Positions 15,530-25,595 are shown, counted from the first letter of the stretch. The stretch is 64,000 bases of DNA from Thermoproteus sp. CP80 (GCF_002077075.2 NZ_LCWM02000001.1:6724-70723); one strand, 5' to 3'. Notes: a model not told the origin generated them from the letters alone. Program-made: numbers and translations.

Positions 15530-17243
15530 GGACTTGGTGCTGAAATACGCCTTGATAAACGCGGTTAGGTACGGAGGAAAGGCCGACCCCAAGGCCGTTA
15601 TGTCGAAGATGATGGCCGAGAGGCCCGATCTGAGGGGACGCGCCAGGGAGGTGAAGGCGTTGGTGGACTCGATCGTGGAGAGGGTCAACTCCATGGCGCT
15701 GGAGGAGCAGAGGGCGTTGCTCGCGTCCAGATGGCCCGAGGCGCTGGAGGAGAGGCGGGAGAGGGAGGAGAGGCGGCCCAGCGTAGAGGCGCTGCCGCCG
15801 TTGCCCGAGGCGGGCGGGGGGAAGGAGGTCGTGGTGCGCTTCGCGCCCAATCCGGACTTCGTCCTGCATCTAGGTAGCGCGCGGCCCGCCGTGCTTAACT
15901 ACGCGTACAAGCTGAAATACGGCGGGAGGTTCATACTTAGGTTCGAGGATACGGATCCCAGGATCAAAAGACCGCTGGTGACGGAGGAGGTGAACGCCTA
16001 CGACGCCATAAGGGAGGATCTGAGGTGGCTCGGCGTCAGGTGGGACGAGGAGTACGTGCAGTCGTCGAGGATGGAGGTGTACTACGAATACGCCAGGAGG
16101 CTGATAGAGCTCGGCGGCGCCTACGTCGATCTGTGCAGTCCTGAGGAGTGGCGCCGGCTTAGGGACGCGGGCAAGGCGTGTCCCCACAGGGATGCCCCCG
16201 TCGAGAGGAACCTGGAGCTCTGGGACCGGATGTTGAGGGGGGATTTCCGCGAGGGCGAGGCGGTGCTGAGGGTCAAGACGGACTTGGCGCATCCAGACCC
16301 CAGCGTGAGGGACTGGGTTGCCTTCAGGGTAATAGATACCGAGAAGACGCCGCATCCTCTCGTCGGGTCGAAGTACAGGGTGTGGCCTACCTACAACTTT
16401 GCCGTGTCCATAGACGACCACCTAATGGGCGTGACGCACGTGTTGAGGGCGCAGGAGCACAGCGTGAATACCGTCAAGCAGTCCTATGTCTTCAAGCACC
16501 TCGGCTGGCGGCAGCCCTTCACGATCCACTTCGGGAGGCTGAAAATAGAGGGCGGCTCGCTGAGCAAATCCAAGCTCAAGGCGCTGAAGGCGAGATTCGA
16601 CGACATAAGCATGCCGACGCTCTCGGGGTTGAGGAACCGCGGAATTCTCCCGGAGGCCGTATGGGAGCTGGTGTTGAGCGTGGGCATAAAGCCCTCCGAC
16701 TCCACGGTGTCCGTGGCGAACCTCTTCGCCATAAACCGGAAGTTGCTGGACCCGACGGCCGATAGATACATGTTCGTGCCGGATCCGGTGAGGCTGACGC
16801 TGGACCTCCCCTCGAAGCTGGTCGCCAGGCTTCCGCAACATCCGAGCTTCCCCGAGCGCGGCCACCGCGTGTACGAGCTGGGGCCTGGACGCACGGCCGT
16901 CTACATATCTAGGAGGGACGCGGAGCTGGGCGAATTCAGACTTATGGAGCTCGTCAACGTGGCGGCGAGCCGGAGGGGGGATGAGTACATCGGCGAGGTG
17001 GTCGGCACGACGATCGAGGAGGCGCGTAGGCGAAAGATGCCCATAGTCCAGTGGGTGCCCGACGGCTCGCCCGAGGCCGTGGTGATAAAGCCGGTGGCCA
17101 TCGGGAGAAAGACCGAGGAGCGGGGCCTCGTCGAGGCCAAGGCGTTGGAGCTCAAGGAGGGCTCCATAGTGCAGTTCCTGCGCTACGGGTTCGTGAAACT
17201 CGCGTCGCGCAGGGATGGGGTCTTCACCTATGTGCACGAATGA
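15513..17243 (+). CDS. gltX: Glutamyl-tRNA synthetase, archaeal type
   Basis: 576 residues. An archaeal N-terminal helical domain (1-100) is followed by the class I core: [13 protein letters not shown] (HIGH equivalent near 112-118) and SLSKSK (KMSKS equivalent near 350), then the beta-barrel anticodon-binding part typical of GlnRS-like archaeal enzymes. It charges tRNA-Glu, one gene of which lies at 34491-34628, and in archaea also tRNA-Gln for later transamidation. The ATG at 15513 lies inside the preceding gene, and a second ATG follows at 15519. The stop overlaps the next gene by ATGA. Confidence 0.95.
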   Translation: MEMEIEDLVLKYALINAVRYGGKADPKAVMSKMMAERPDLRGRAREVKALVDSIVERVNSMALEEQRALLASRWPEALEERREREERRPSVEALPPLPEAGGGKEVVVRFAPNPDFVLHLGSARPAVLNYAYKLKYGGRFILRFEDTDPRIKRPLVTEEVNAYDAIREDLRWLGVRWDEEYVQSSRMEVYYEYARRLIELGGAYVDLCSPEEWRRLRDAGKACPHRDAPVERNLELWDRMLRGDFREGEAVLRVKTDLAHPDPSVRDWVAFRVIDTEKTPHPLVGSKYRVWPTYNFAVSIDDHLMGVTHVLRAQEHSVNTVKQSYVFKHLGWRQPFTIHFGRLKIEGGSLSKSKLKALKARFDDISMPTLSGLRNRGILPEAVWELVLSVGIKPSDSTVSVANLFAINRKLLDPTADRYMFVPDPVRLTLDLPSKLVARLPQHPSFPERGHRVYELGPGRTAVYISRRDAELGEFRLMELVNVAASRRGDEYIGEVVGTTIEEARRRKMPIVQWVPDGSPEAVVIKPVAIGRKTEERGLVEAKALELKEGSIVQFLRYGFVKLASRRDGVFTYVHE

Positions 17244-18214
17244 GGGCTCTTTTCGACGCGCTCACGCCTAAGCAGGCCAGAATAGCGGCGCTGTTGAGGC
17301 TTGAGGGCGGCTTGGACTTGACCATCACGTGCCGGGAGTACTACCACGTCAGGGACATGCTCGACCGATACGCCGTGGGGTATAGATGTATCGGCAGATA
17401 CGGCGAGACTCCCTACGAGAAGCTTGTCGAGGGCCTGCGGCGCCAGCTGGAGCTCGCCGAGCTGGTTAAAGACCTCGACGGCGTCTTGTCGTTCCCGAGC
17501 CCGGACGCCGTTAGGGTCGCCTTCGGCCTCGGCAAGAAGTCCGTCGTGTTGAACGACACCCCGCACGCCTACCATGCCAACAGCTTGACGATACCGCTGT
17601 CCGAATATCTGATAGCCCCCGCGGCGATACCCGAGGAGGCGTGGAGGCCGTACTGCCCCAGACGCGTGGCGGTTTTCGACGGCCTTTTCGAGTACATGTG
17701 GGTCTCGCGGCACCGCCCGGACGTAGAGACGGTCAGAAGGCTGGGCCTGGAGCCGGGGCGCTACGTGGTCTTTAGGCCGGAGGAGGCCAAGGCGGCGTAC
17801 TATAGGTGGAACAACGTGGAGCTGAGGCGCAGGCTCGTGGATCTGGCTAGAGGTCTGGGGTATACCGTGGTCAACGTGCCTAGATACGACGACCAGATAA
17901 TCGAGGGCGCCATAAATCTGACCAAGGCGGTCGACCACCTGGATCTGGCGTACTACGCAGCCGCGGTGATAACGGGGGGCATGACCATGGCCACGGAGGC
18001 CGCCCTGCTGGGGACGCCCGCTTTGTCGTACTTCCCCGAGGGCCTCTACGTGGATACGTACCTCGAGATGAAGGGCGCCCCGTTGCACAGATGTAGAGAC
18101 GTCGACGGATGCGCCGCCGAGCTCAGAAGGGCTCTCGACGAGGGTAGAAAGCCGGCGATAAGGCTGGAGGACCCCGTCAAGTTGATAGTCGATATAGCTC
18201 GCGCCGTATTTTAA
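17240..18214 (+). CDS. DUF354 protein (glycosyltransferase-like fold)
   Basis: 324 residues starting at ATG 17240 (ATGA overlap with gltX). The pattern [23 protein letters not shown], then [11 protein letters not shown] and [20 protein letters not shown] matches DUF354 proteins, which resemble GT-B glycosyltransferases of the UDP-GlcNAc 2-epimerase type. With the nucleotidyltransferase two genes upstream, a role in sugar-nucleotide or glycan metabolism is likely (inference). Confidence 0.8.
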   Translation: MRALFDALTPKQARIAALLRLEGGLDLTITCREYYHVRDMLDRYAVGYRCIGRYGETPYEKLVEGLRRQLELAELVKDLDGVLSFPSPDAVRVAFGLGKKSVVLNDTPHAYHANSLTIPLSEYLIAPAAIPEEAWRPYCPRRVAVFDGLFEYMWVSRHRPDVETVRRLGLEPGRYVVFRPEEAKAAYYRWNNVELRRRLVDLARGLGYTVVNVPRYDDQIIEGAINLTKAVDHLDLAYYAAAVITGGMTMATEAALLGTPALSYFPEGLYVDTYLEMKGAPLHRCRDVDGCAAELRRALDEGRKPAIRLEDPVKLIVDIARAVF

Positions 18215-18273
18215 AAGCTACTTATGTCTATATTGAGCCTCAAGCTTTATATGTCCCGAGGATCTAACGGTCG

Positions 18274-18654
18274 ATGGGAGTTCGGTCGGTGGTCCTTCTG
18301 AGAGTCGGCAAGGACTTCGGCGTCGTCATGTTGGAGATGAAGGTCGTGGGCTTGAGGGAGCTCGACGAGGAGCCCAGGGACGTCGTAGGCGATATCCTCG
18401 AGATAGAGCGGGAGGTGCTCCGCATTATGCCCGAGCTGTCGTCAATGTCTCACGCCGACGTCGTCGTTGAGGACGGAGGCAGGAGGTTCTACGTGGCCCG
18501 GCTGTATCTCAACGACGCCCGCGTGGAGTACGTCCTCCTCATATCGCCTAAGAACAGCTTGAGGGGTCTCCTGCGCAGATTCGTGGAGCAGGGATGGTCC
18601 GTCAAGTTCTTGGTGGAGAAGAGGACCGCCGCGAAGAAGTCCTATTGGAGATAG
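18274..18654 (+). CDS. Hypothetical protein (126 aa)
   Basis: ATG 18274 lies about 26 nt after ctttatatgt, consistent with a leaderless gene. The product is an alpha/beta protein with strands VVLLRVGKDFGVVMLEMKV and RRFYVARLYLNDARVEYVLLI around a central helix. No family recognised. Its last 53 bases overlap the 3' end of the convergent kinase-like gene. Confidence 0.65.
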   Translation: MGVRSVVLLRVGKDFGVVMLEMKVVGLRELDEEPRDVVGDILEIEREVLRIMPELSSMSHADVVVEDGGRRFYVARLYLNDARVEYVLLISPKNSLRGLLRRFVEQGWSVKFLVEKRTAAKKSYWR

Positions 18655-19195
18655 ACTCGAGCCGCTCCAGGAATCCGCTCTCCAGCGAATAGCTCAGCCA
18701 GTCGACTCTCTCGTCTATGCATACGCCGCCCTTTAGGCAGTCCACGACCGCGTCGGCGGTCTCCAAGCTGGATCTGTCGGTCACATCTATCTGGTGGACG
18801 CGTCCCCACCTATCCCTGGCCTCGACGTATATGTAGTCGAGGAGCTCGGCCCAGACGTTGTCGAGTATCTTATGTAGAGGCCAATCCCTGCCCGAGAGAT
18901 CTCTGAGAAGCACGTCAGGCCGCTTACGGAGCACGAAGACTCTATCCACATCGCCCACTAGGTCCAGGACGTGCGTATCAAGTATGTAATCGCCAGCTAG
19001 CTCCCTTGAGAGCTCTCTACGGGCGGCGTCCACATCGATTATATCATATGTCAAGGAGTATGGATCCCAGGAGGTGAAGGGCTTGCCGGCGAGCACGGCG
19101 GCCGCCTCGACGCATCTGACGCCGAGTCTCCGCGCCGCTATTCTGCAGACAGTGGTCTTCCCGACCCCAGGCGTGCCCGTTATGAGGACCTTCAA
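18602..19195 (-). CDS. Adenylate kinase-like NTPase (Fap7/AK6 family)
   Basis: 197 residues. Walker A is GTPGVGKTT at residues 7-15; the LID-like and base-binding elements RKRPDVLLRDLSGRDWP fit the broad-specificity nucleoside monophosphate kinase family that includes Fap7/AK6, which also helps mature the small ribosomal subunit. The final 35-40 residues (Ser/Arg-rich) read through the antisense of the convergent gene and may be a non-conserved tail. It is third in an operon with asnS; the ATG follows the asnS stop by one base. Confidence 0.82.
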   Translation of the reverse strand: MKVLITGTPGVGKTTVCRIAARRLGVRCVEAAAVLAGKPFTSWDPYSLTYDIIDVDAARRELSRELAGDYILDTHVLDLVGDVDRVFVLRKRPDVLLRDLSGRDWPLHKILDNVWAELLDYIYVEARDRWGRVHQIDVTDRSSLETADAVVDCLKGGVCIDERVDWLSYSLESGFLERLESISNRTSSRRSSSPPRT

Positions 19196-19196
19196 G

Positions 19197-20492
19197 CTAT
19201 GGGTATTTCCTCCTCATATCCCTCGGAAACGGCACCGCGTCTCTTATGTGGTCAAGGCCCGCTATCCACATGACCACTCTATCCACGCCCAGCCCGAAGC
19301 CCGAGTGGGGAACCGAGCCGTAGCGCCTAAGGTCTATATACCACTGGTAGTCCTTGGGGTCAAGCCCGAAGCGCTCAATCTTGGACACGAGCTCCTTTTC
19401 GTCGTATATCCTCTCGCCGCCTCCTATGATCTCGCCGTATCCCTCGGGCGCCAGCACGTCCACGCTTAAGGTGACTTCAGGCCTCTGCGGGTCGTTTCTG
19501 TGGTAGAACGCCTTGACCTTCTCAGGAAATCCGTAGAGCTGGATCGGCCTATCGAACTGGAGGGTCAACACGCGCTCCTCGTCCGAGCCCAAGTCGTCTC
19601 CCCACTTGATGTCGACGCCCTTGGCCCTCAGGATGTTCAAGGCCTCGTCGTAGGACACCCGATGGAAAGGCGGCTTGACGGCGTCCAGAGGCTCGGTCTT
19701 TCTGCCCAACAGTTTTAGCTCCTCTAGCCGCTCCTCCAGCACCTTGGACACTATATGCGAGACCAGCTCCTCGTTGACCTTCATGAGGTCGTCGAGGTTG
19801 TACCAAGCCATTTCGGCCTCGGCGTGCCAGAACTCGGTCAGATGCCTTCTGGTGCGCGAAGGCTCGGCCCGAAAGCTCGGCGCGATCGTGTACACCTTCT
19901 CAAGGCTAAATATAAAGGCCTCCAGGTAGAACTGCGAGCTCTGGGTCAAGTACACGTGGTCGTCGAAATACGGCACCTTGAAGAGGGTGGCGCCGCCCTC
20001 GACGGCCGCGGTTATGAACATGGGGCCCTGGACCTCGTAATAGCCCCGCGACCTGAAGTACTCGTGTATCGCGCCGAAGACGGTGTGGCGTATCTTCAAG
20101 ACCGCCTGCATCTTCCTGCTCCTCAGCCAGAGGTGCCTGACGTCGAGGAGGTACTCGCTGTCGGCCTGCGCGGCGTCCTCGTTTATGGGGTACGGCGCGC
20201 CCTCGTAGTACCAATCGACCGACTGGACGTGGAGCTCCTTGCCGCCGGGCGCCCTCGGCTCATCTCTGACGAGGCCGGTGGCTACCAGCGACGACTCCAG
20301 GTTCAGCCTCTGCGCCACGTCGAAGGCCTCCGTGTTGCGGGCGAACACAAGCTGGAGGATGCCCGTGGAGTCCCTGAGGACCAGGAATATCTTGTCTTTC
20401 AGCTCCCTTTTCCTGTACACCCACCCCCTCACCGTCACTACGCCGGAGGATTTAAGGGCGTCGGCTATGCTCACAGCGCGTCTATAGGCCAT
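19197..20492 (-). CDS. asnS: Asparaginyl-tRNA synthetase
   Basis: 431 residues from ATG 20492 (the frame is open upstream but overlaps the preceding gene). An OB-fold anticodon-binding domain (1-110) leads into a class II core with motif 2 FRAEPSRTRRHLTEFWHAEA and motif 3 GFGLGVDRVVMW. The TEFWH..E.E pattern is that of archaeal AsnRS rather than AspRS. It sits between the small membrane protein gene and the kinase-like gene with 1-bp gaps. Confidence 0.9.
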   Translation of the reverse strand: MAYRRAVSIADALKSSGVVTVRGWVYRKRELKDKIFLVLRDSTGILQLVFARNTEAFDVAQRLNLESSLVATGLVRDEPRAPGGKELHVQSVDWYYEGAPYPINEDAAQADSEYLLDVRHLWLRSRKMQAVLKIRHTVFGAIHEYFRSRGYYEVQGPMFITAAVEGGATLFKVPYFDDHVYLTQSSQFYLEAFIFSLEKVYTIAPSFRAEPSRTRRHLTEFWHAEAEMAWYNLDDLMKVNEELVSHIVSKVLEERLEELKLLGRKTEPLDAVKPPFHRVSYDEALNILRAKGVDIKWGDDLGSDEERVLTLQFDRPIQLYGFPEKVKAFYHRNDPQRPEVTLSVDVLAPEGYGEIIGGGERIYDEKELVSKIERFGLDPKDYQWYIDLRRYGSVPHSGFGLGVDRVVMWIAGLDHIRDAVPFPRDMRRKYP

Positions 20493-20493
20493 A

Positions 20494-20760
20494 TCACCTC
20501 TCCTGGGAGGTCTCCTTGTAGATGCCCACGACGACTCCATCGGGGCAGTCGTCGGCCCTAGAGCCGACGTAGTCCCCCTCCCTGTAGTCCCTCGTCTTCT
20601 CGTTGCCGTCTCCGCACTTAACCACAGTGACGACGCGCCCCTCCCTCCTCGCCTCCTCCGAGCTGATGCGCTCGCTCGACCTCATAAATAGGTATACCAT
20701 CACGCCCAGCACAGCCACGGCGGTTATGAACATGGCGATTAGGCCGTAGTCTATCGGCAT
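20494..20760 (-). CDS. Small single-span membrane protein (88 aa)
   Basis: An N-terminal membrane helix (residues 6-26) is followed by a charged soluble tail with two Cys (VKCGDGNEKT, DDCPDG). It is the first gene of the operon with asnS and the kinase. Function unknown; the Cys pair could form a disulfide or bind metal outside the membrane (inference). Confidence 0.7.
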   Translation of the reverse strand: MPIDYGLIAMFITAVAVLGVMVYLFMRSSERISSEEARREGRVVTVVKCGDGNEKTRDYREGDYVGSRADDCPDGVVVGIYKETSQER

Positions 20761-20862
20761 AGAGTCCTAGAGTCCTCAATATTTAAAATGAATTCCGTAT
20801 GGCGTACGCTCTATACGGGATAAAATAGCATTGTTTATATATAATGATGATTTCTCTATATA

Positions 20863-21675
20863 TTACTTTCTTTTAGACTCTAGAATACCAGCTCTTATAT
20901 AATAACTATCTCCATAGCCCAGCACCTCGAGCATCTCGTATAGAGACCTCACGGCGGAAAGCACCACTGTGCTCGACCTGCCGGCGGCCGCGGCCGTCGC
21001 GTACCTCACGTCCTTGCCGGCGTGCCTCAAGGCGAATGTGCCCGGCTCGTCGGAGTACATCCTGTCTATATATACGGACCCTATCTCCTTGAATATAGTC
21101 TGCGACAGCAGCTCCTTGAACTGGCTCGGCGGTATTCCGTGGGCAGCCGCCATGGACGCCGCCTCGCCCAAGACGGCGACTGTGCCTATCAGCAGGGAGT
21201 TATACGCCAGTTTCAACACGACGGCCTTCTCGAACTCGCCTACGTGCATGATCCTGCCCAACTCGGCGAATAGTTTGGAATATCTGCTGTAGACCTCGGC
21301 GTCGCCTCCGACTATATATATGGCGTCGCCCCTCTCCACGTTGCCGGGCCCTCCGACTATAGGCGACGCCAGGACCCCGATCCCCCTCGCGGCGAGAGCC
21401 CTACGGGCGGCGGCCGCGCCTGCGAGGGAGTACGTGCCCATCAGGAAGACGGCATCTCCGCCCACCTCGTCCACCAGCGACAGCAACGCCTCGTCGTCGG
21501 CTACAAACACGGCGACAGGCCCCCGAGCCTCGGACGGTCTGGATATCGGCGTGGCGGGGAGCCCCTCGAGCCTCCCGCGCGTTCGATTCCAGGCGTAGAC
21601 CTTATGGCCCAGCTGGGCCGCCCTCTTGACGAAGGCGGCCCCCATCCTCCCCGTTCCGACCACCGTCAGCTCCAT
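20863..21675 (-). CDS. NAD(P)-binding beta-hydroxyacid dehydrogenase family protein
   Basis: 270 residues. The Rossmann start MELTVVGTGRMGAAFVKRAA and the later VVLKLAYNSLLIGTVAVLGE (the conserved Lys-x3-Asn of the family) identify a 3-hydroxyisobutyrate/6-phosphogluconate-type dehydrogenase; the exact substrate is not clear. The last 10-15 codons are AT-rich. It is divergent from the Sua5 gene with 36 bp between starts. Confidence 0.82.
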   Translation of the reverse strand: MELTVVGTGRMGAAFVKRAAQLGHKVYAWNRTRGRLEGLPATPISRPSEARGPVAVFVADDEALLSLVDEVGGDAVFLMGTYSLAGAAAARRALAARGIGVLASPIVGGPGNVERGDAIYIVGGDAEVYSRYSKLFAELGRIMHVGEFEKAVVLKLAYNSLLIGTVAVLGEAASMAAAHGIPPSQFKELLSQTIFKEIGSVYIDRMYSDEPGTFALRHAGKDVRYATAAAAGRSSTVVLSAVRSLYEMLEVLGYGDSYYIRAGILESKRK

Positions 21676-21711
21676 ACAAGGCTTTTAACCGGTCGTAATA
21701 TCTGTTTCGCC

Positions 21712-22752
21712 GTGGTTAGGATATTGAGGGTGGATCCTCTGAACCCGCGGGGCGAGGACGTGGCGGAGGCCGCCGCGGTCATAAGGTCGGGGGGCCTCGT
21801 GGCGTTCCCCACGGAGACGGTGTACGGCCTAGGCGCCGACGCCTTCAACGCCGAGGCCTCCGCGAGGATATTCAAGGCCAAGGGGAGGCCCGCCGACAAT
21901 CCCCTCATAGTCCACGTGTCGTCCCTAGACATGGCCCTGGAGATAGGCGACATGCCGGATAGAGCCGTCGAAGTGGCTAAAAGGGCGTGGCCCGGCCCGA
22001 TAACGTTCGTAGTGAGGAAGAGGGCCGAGTTGCCGGCGGTGGTCACCGCCGGGCTTCCGACGGTGGCCTTGAGGTGCCCCGCCCATCCGGTGGCGTTGAG
22101 GCTGATAGAGGCGGCGGGCACGCCCATAGCGGCCCCGAGCGCGAACAAGGCGGGGAGGCCTAGCCCCACCGAGGCCTCGCACGTGGTCGAGGACCTCGGC
22201 GACTCGGTCGACCTGGTCCTAGACGCAGGCAGGACGTTCTTCGGGGTTGAGTCCACCATCATAGACGTGACGAGGGAGCCTCCGGTTCTGCTGAGGCCCG
22301 GCCCCTTCACCGTCGAGGAGCTCAGGGACATATTGGGCGATGTGGAGATCCCGCCCTTCGCCAGAGGGCTCGGCGAAGCCGACGTGGCGCTCGCGCCGGG
22401 CATGAAGTACAGACACTACGCGCCGGAGGTCCCCCTGATACTTGTCGACTTCGATCTTGCGTCGGCAACCGAGGCCGTCCGCGGGCTCGGCTTGAGGGTC
22501 GCCGTATTGTGCCTCGCCGGGAAATGCGCCGATGCGGACGCAACGATATACGTCGGGTCCGATCCATACGAGATAGCGAAGAATCTCTACGACGCGCTCA
22601 GGCGTCTCGACAAGACCAAGGTAGATATTGCGCTCGTCCCCACAGTGGCCGAGAGGGGGATAGGGCTAGCGGTTATGAACCGGCTGAGAAAGGCCTCGGG
22701 CTTCAAGCTGGCCAAGAACGAGGCCGAGCTGAGGGGGCTGTTGGGGAGATGA
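21712..22752 (+). CDS. sua5: L-threonylcarbamoyladenylate synthase (Sua5)
   Basis: 346 residues from GTG 21712, about 26 nt after cttttaacc. The N-terminal YrdC domain has the KxR...SxN pattern (FKAKGRPADNPLIVH, PIAAPSANKAGRPSPT) and a C-terminal Sua5 domain follows after RHYAPEVPL. It makes threonylcarbamoyl-AMP from Thr, bicarbonate and ATP for t6A37 of ANN-decoding tRNAs. TrmO, which methylates t6A, is encoded 8 kb away. It overlaps the following methyltransferase gene by ATGA. Confidence 0.93.
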   Translation: MVRILRVDPLNPRGEDVAEAAAVIRSGGLVAFPTETVYGLGADAFNAEASARIFKAKGRPADNPLIVHVSSLDMALEIGDMPDRAVEVAKRAWPGPITFVVRKRAELPAVVTAGLPTVALRCPAHPVALRLIEAAGTPIAAPSANKAGRPSPTEASHVVEDLGDSVDLVLDAGRTFFGVESTIIDVTREPPVLLRPGPFTVEELRDILGDVEIPPFARGLGEADVALAPGMKYRHYAPEVPLILVDFDLASATEAVRGLGLRVAVLCLAGKCADADATIYVGSDPYEIAKNLYDALRRLDKTKVDIALVPTVAERGIGLAVMNRLRKASGFKLAKNEAELRGLLGR

Positions 22753-23519
22753 GGTGGGCTGAGGAGTTCTTCGACGATATATATAGGGACTTCATGGAGC
22801 ACTATAGGGGGCCCGAGATCAGCGCCAGGGAGGCGCGGTTCCTGGCCGGGGCGTTGGGCGTGGAGCCGGGCAAGCGCTTCCTCGATGCTGCGTGCGGCCA
22901 CGGGAGGCACATGCGGCATATGCCTTCCGACTCCGTGGTGGGACTCGATATAAACATACGCTACCTCTCCGAGGCCAAGAGGTACGGCGACGTGGTGGCG
23001 GCCGATCTGAGGATGCCGCCGTTCAGACGCCGTGCGTTCGACGGAGCCTACATAATGCACAGCACGTTGGGGATGTTCGGCGACGAGGAGGACCTGGAGA
23101 TCTTGATGTGGCTGTCGGGCTCCATAAAGCCCGGCGGATCTCTGGCGCTGGATCTGGCCAACAGGGCGAAGGTCGACAAGGCGTATGCGGCGCTGGGGGA
23201 GACCTGGAATATGTGGATCTCCGCGGGTCCGTACAAGGTCCTGTCGGTGGCCACCTACAACCCGCTCGCCGGCAGGATAAGGGAAAGCAGGCACATCTAC
23301 AGAAACGGGGAATATATAGGGACGAGGACGCTCGAGCTCAGGCTATACTCGCCGAGCGAGCTAGGCCTGATGCTGCGTAGCGTCGGCATGGCCGTTAAGG
23401 CGGTCTACGGGGATTTCGACGGATCGCCGTATTCTGACAGCTCGGAGAGATATATCGCAGTCGCCGTGAAGATCGGCGGAGCTCCGGAACACCTGAAGAC
23501 GGCCATATCCTGGCCGTAA
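22749..23519 (+). CDS. Class I SAM-dependent methyltransferase
   Basis: 256 residues. Motif I is FLDAACGHGRHMRHM (about residues 42-56), then the acidic VVGLDIN and VAADLRMPPF, and a PGGSLALDL loop. Substrate unknown. Coupling to sua5 by ATGA suggests a link to RNA or protein modification (inference). Confidence 0.85.
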   Translation: MRWAEEFFDDIYRDFMEHYRGPEISAREARFLAGALGVEPGKRFLDAACGHGRHMRHMPSDSVVGLDINIRYLSEAKRYGDVVAADLRMPPFRRRAFDGAYIMHSTLGMFGDEEDLEILMWLSGSIKPGGSLALDLANRAKVDKAYAALGETWNMWISAGPYKVLSVATYNPLAGRIRESRHIYRNGEYIGTRTLELRLYSPSELGLMLRSVGMAVKAVYGDFDGSPYSDSSERYIAVAVKIGGAPEHLKTAISWP

Positions 23520-23550
23520 TGATATATTTGCCCCAAAGCCACCTTCCCCC

Positions 23551-24417
23551 ATGAGGCTCTATTATTTCAAAAACGCCGAAGATCTCGCCAAGCCCATAAC
23601 GGGGGCGCTGGGCCTAGACGCCAGGCCCCTAGAGGAGAGGGATTTCCCCGACGGAGAGGTGTTGGTGAGGGTGGAGCCCGCGAGAGAGGCGGTCTTGTTG
23701 GCCAGGCTCTATCCCGACGTAAATAAGAACTTGGTCAAGTTGCTGCTTGCGCTAGACGCGTTGAGCGACTACGGGGCCGACAGGGTGGTTCTCGTCGTGC
23801 CCTATCTCCCCTACGCCAGACAGGACAGGCGGTTCCGCGAGGGGGAGCCCATAAGCGTGAAGACGATGTTGGCCCATCTGAGGCGGTATCCGGTGTCGCA
23901 TCTCGTGGCCGTGGATCTCCACAAGCCGTATATAGGCGATTATGTGGCCGGCATGCACGTCGTCAACGTGTACCCCGCTGAGAGGTACGCCAACGCCGTG
24001 AGGAGGTGGGGCGTGGACGTCGTCCTCAGCCCCGACGCCGGGTCTCTTCACAGGGCGTCTACGTTGGCCGGACTGCTGGAGGTGCCCTACGACCACTTCG
24101 AGAAGTTCAGAGATAGGGAGACCGGGGAGATATACATGAAGCCCAGCGGGGCCATGAACCTACAGGGCAAGGCTGTGGCGCTGGTGGACGACATATTGGC
24201 CACAGGCGGCACTCTCGTCGATGCCTGCAAGAACGCAAAACTGTTGGGGGCATCTGCGGTATATGCGGTGGTCTCCCACTGCCAGCTGTTGGGCAACGCC
24301 AGGGAGAAGATAAGGGGATGCGTCAACGCCCTCTATTGCACCAACACCATACCGTGTGAGTACTCCAACGTGGACGTATCAGAGGACCTCGCGAGGGCCA
24401 TCTCGGCGGTCCTATAG
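23551..24417 (+). CDS. prs: Ribose-phosphate pyrophosphokinase
   Basis: 288 residues. The PRPP loop VDDILATGGTL (near 210-220), RQDRRFREGEPIS (ATP flexible loop) and DLH...Y elements are typical of archaeal class I/III PRPP synthetases, which convert ribose 5-phosphate and ATP to PRPP for nucleotide, His and Trp synthesis. ATG 23551 lies about 26 nt after gatatatttg. The last 6 bases overlap the convergent deacetylase-family gene. Confidence 0.95.
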   Translation: MRLYYFKNAEDLAKPITGALGLDARPLEERDFPDGEVLVRVEPAREAVLLARLYPDVNKNLVKLLLALDALSDYGADRVVLVVPYLPYARQDRRFREGEPISVKTMLAHLRRYPVSHLVAVDLHKPYIGDYVAGMHVVNVYPAERYANAVRRWGVDVVLSPDAGSLHRASTLAGLLEVPYDHFEKFRDRETGEIYMKPSGAMNLQGKAVALVDDILATGGTLVDACKNAKLLGASAVYAVVSHCQLLGNAREKIRGCVNALYCTNTIPCEYSNVDVSEDLARAISAVL

Positions 24418-25422
24418 CCGCCAGTACTTCGACTGGATAGACCGAACCTCGGCCAGGACCCTCGACATCCTCCCCCAGACGGAGTGGTCGCTGGCGCTGG
24501 GCTCCTCCGGGGGCGCGCGGCCGAGACCTGCCAGCTCCATCGCCAGCATCTTGGACCCCTCACGGATCACCGAGTAGTTGTAGCCGCCTTCGAGCAGAAA
24601 GACGGCGGGCACGTTGAGAGACAGCAGGGACTTGATGGCATATCTATAGCCGTTTAGGGTGAGGCCCATATCGGCGAGCGGATCCTCCTTGTGGGCGTCC
24701 CAGCCGAGCGACACGACCAAGGCCCTCGGGCCGTACTGCCTCAATATGGGCATGACTACGTCGTCGAAGATCTCCTTGAACCCGTCGTCGCCGAGGCCTG
24801 GAGGCATGGGCACATTGACGTTATACCCCTCGCCCCTCCCCCTCCCCACCTCGTCGGGGAAGCCGGTGCCGGGGTACAACGTCAGCGGGTCTTGATGGGT
24901 CGATATATAGAGCACGTCCCTATCGTAGAGTATCTCCTGCGTGCCGTTGCCGTGATGCACGTCTATATCCACCACGGCTACGCCCTCTCCGTAGAGAGCC
25001 CCCACGGCCGCCGTGTTGAATATGCAGAAGCCCTGGGTGGGGGCGGTCAGAGCCCTCCCGGACCTGCCCGCGTGGTGACCTGGAGGCCTCGCCAGTATGT
25101 ACGCGTGTTCCTTTGAATCCAGCGCGTCGAGCATCGCCGATACGGCCGCGAGAGCCGCGGCGCAGGTGCCGGGAGATACCCAAGTGTCGCCGTCCAGCTC
25201 CGTGAGGTTGCCCAAACTACATAGATCCTCTACGTATCTTATGTAGTCTCTGCCGTGGGCCGTCTCGAGACGTTGGGCGACGTCGTCTCTGGCGCGAGGG
25301 GCCGAGAGGGGGACGCCCGCCTCCCTGACCCCCGCCAGGGCGTAGTCGAGACGGCCGGGGTTCTCGGGATGTCCAGGCCCTGTCTCGTGCCCCTTGAAAA
25401 CATCGCCGTAGTACACCTTCAC
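24412..25422 (-). CDS. Histone deacetylase/acetylpolyamine aminohydrolase family enzyme
   Basis: 336 residues. The zinc and charge-relay residues are present: RPPGHHA (tandem His), DIDVHHGNGTQ (Asp/His zinc ligands) and the late SLGWDAHKEDPL Asp, plus a GGYN loop with the Tyr. The substrate could be acetyl-lysine on chromatin proteins or acetylpolyamines, which are plentiful in hyperthermophiles. A Sir2 and the chromatin protein Cren7 are in the same window. Confidence 0.9.
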   Translation of the reverse strand: MKVYYGDVFKGHETGPGHPENPGRLDYALAGVREAGVPLSAPRARDDVAQRLETAHGRDYIRYVEDLCSLGNLTELDGDTWVSPGTCAAALAAVSAMLDALDSKEHAYILARPPGHHAGRSGRALTAPTQGFCIFNTAAVGALYGEGVAVVDIDVHHGNGTQEILYDRDVLYISTHQDPLTLYPGTGFPDEVGRGRGEGYNVNVPMPPGLGDDGFKEIFDDVVMPILRQYGPRALVVSLGWDAHKEDPLADMGLTLNGYRYAIKSLLSLNVPAVFLLEGGYNYSVIREGSKMLAMELAGLGRAPPEEPSASDHSVWGRMSRVLAEVRSIQSKYWRL

Positions 25423-25454
25423 GGATGGATCTGTCCATCTATTAAAGAAAGGGC

Positions 25455-25595
25455 ATGACGAGGAAGCGGTGGGCGTACCGCATGGAGGACGGCACGATGA
25501 TGGTCGTGTGCTACGAAGGGCGTCCGGAGGGCTTCATGAGCTACGCAGAGCTCTACGAGGCTATGGCGAGATGGCTTAAGGAGGCAGGTCGGTGA
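25455..25595 (+). CDS. Small hypothetical protein (46 aa)
   Basis: ATG 25455 to TGA 25595. The product (MTRKRWAYRMEDGTMMVVCY ... AMARWLKEAGR) looks like a small folded alpha/beta unit with a C-terminal amphipathic helix. Purine-rich aaagaaaggg just before the ATG may serve as a ribosome-binding site. The GC pattern by codon position suggests coding, but no family is recognised. Confidence 0.5.
   Translation: MTRKRWAYRMEDGTMMVVCYEGRPEGFMSYAELYEAMARWLKEAGR

Noticed and set aside
20821-20880. Box C/D RNA because of atgatga at 20843
   Set aside because: No CTGA box D or terminal stem at a suitable distance; the sequence is AT-rich gene 3' end.
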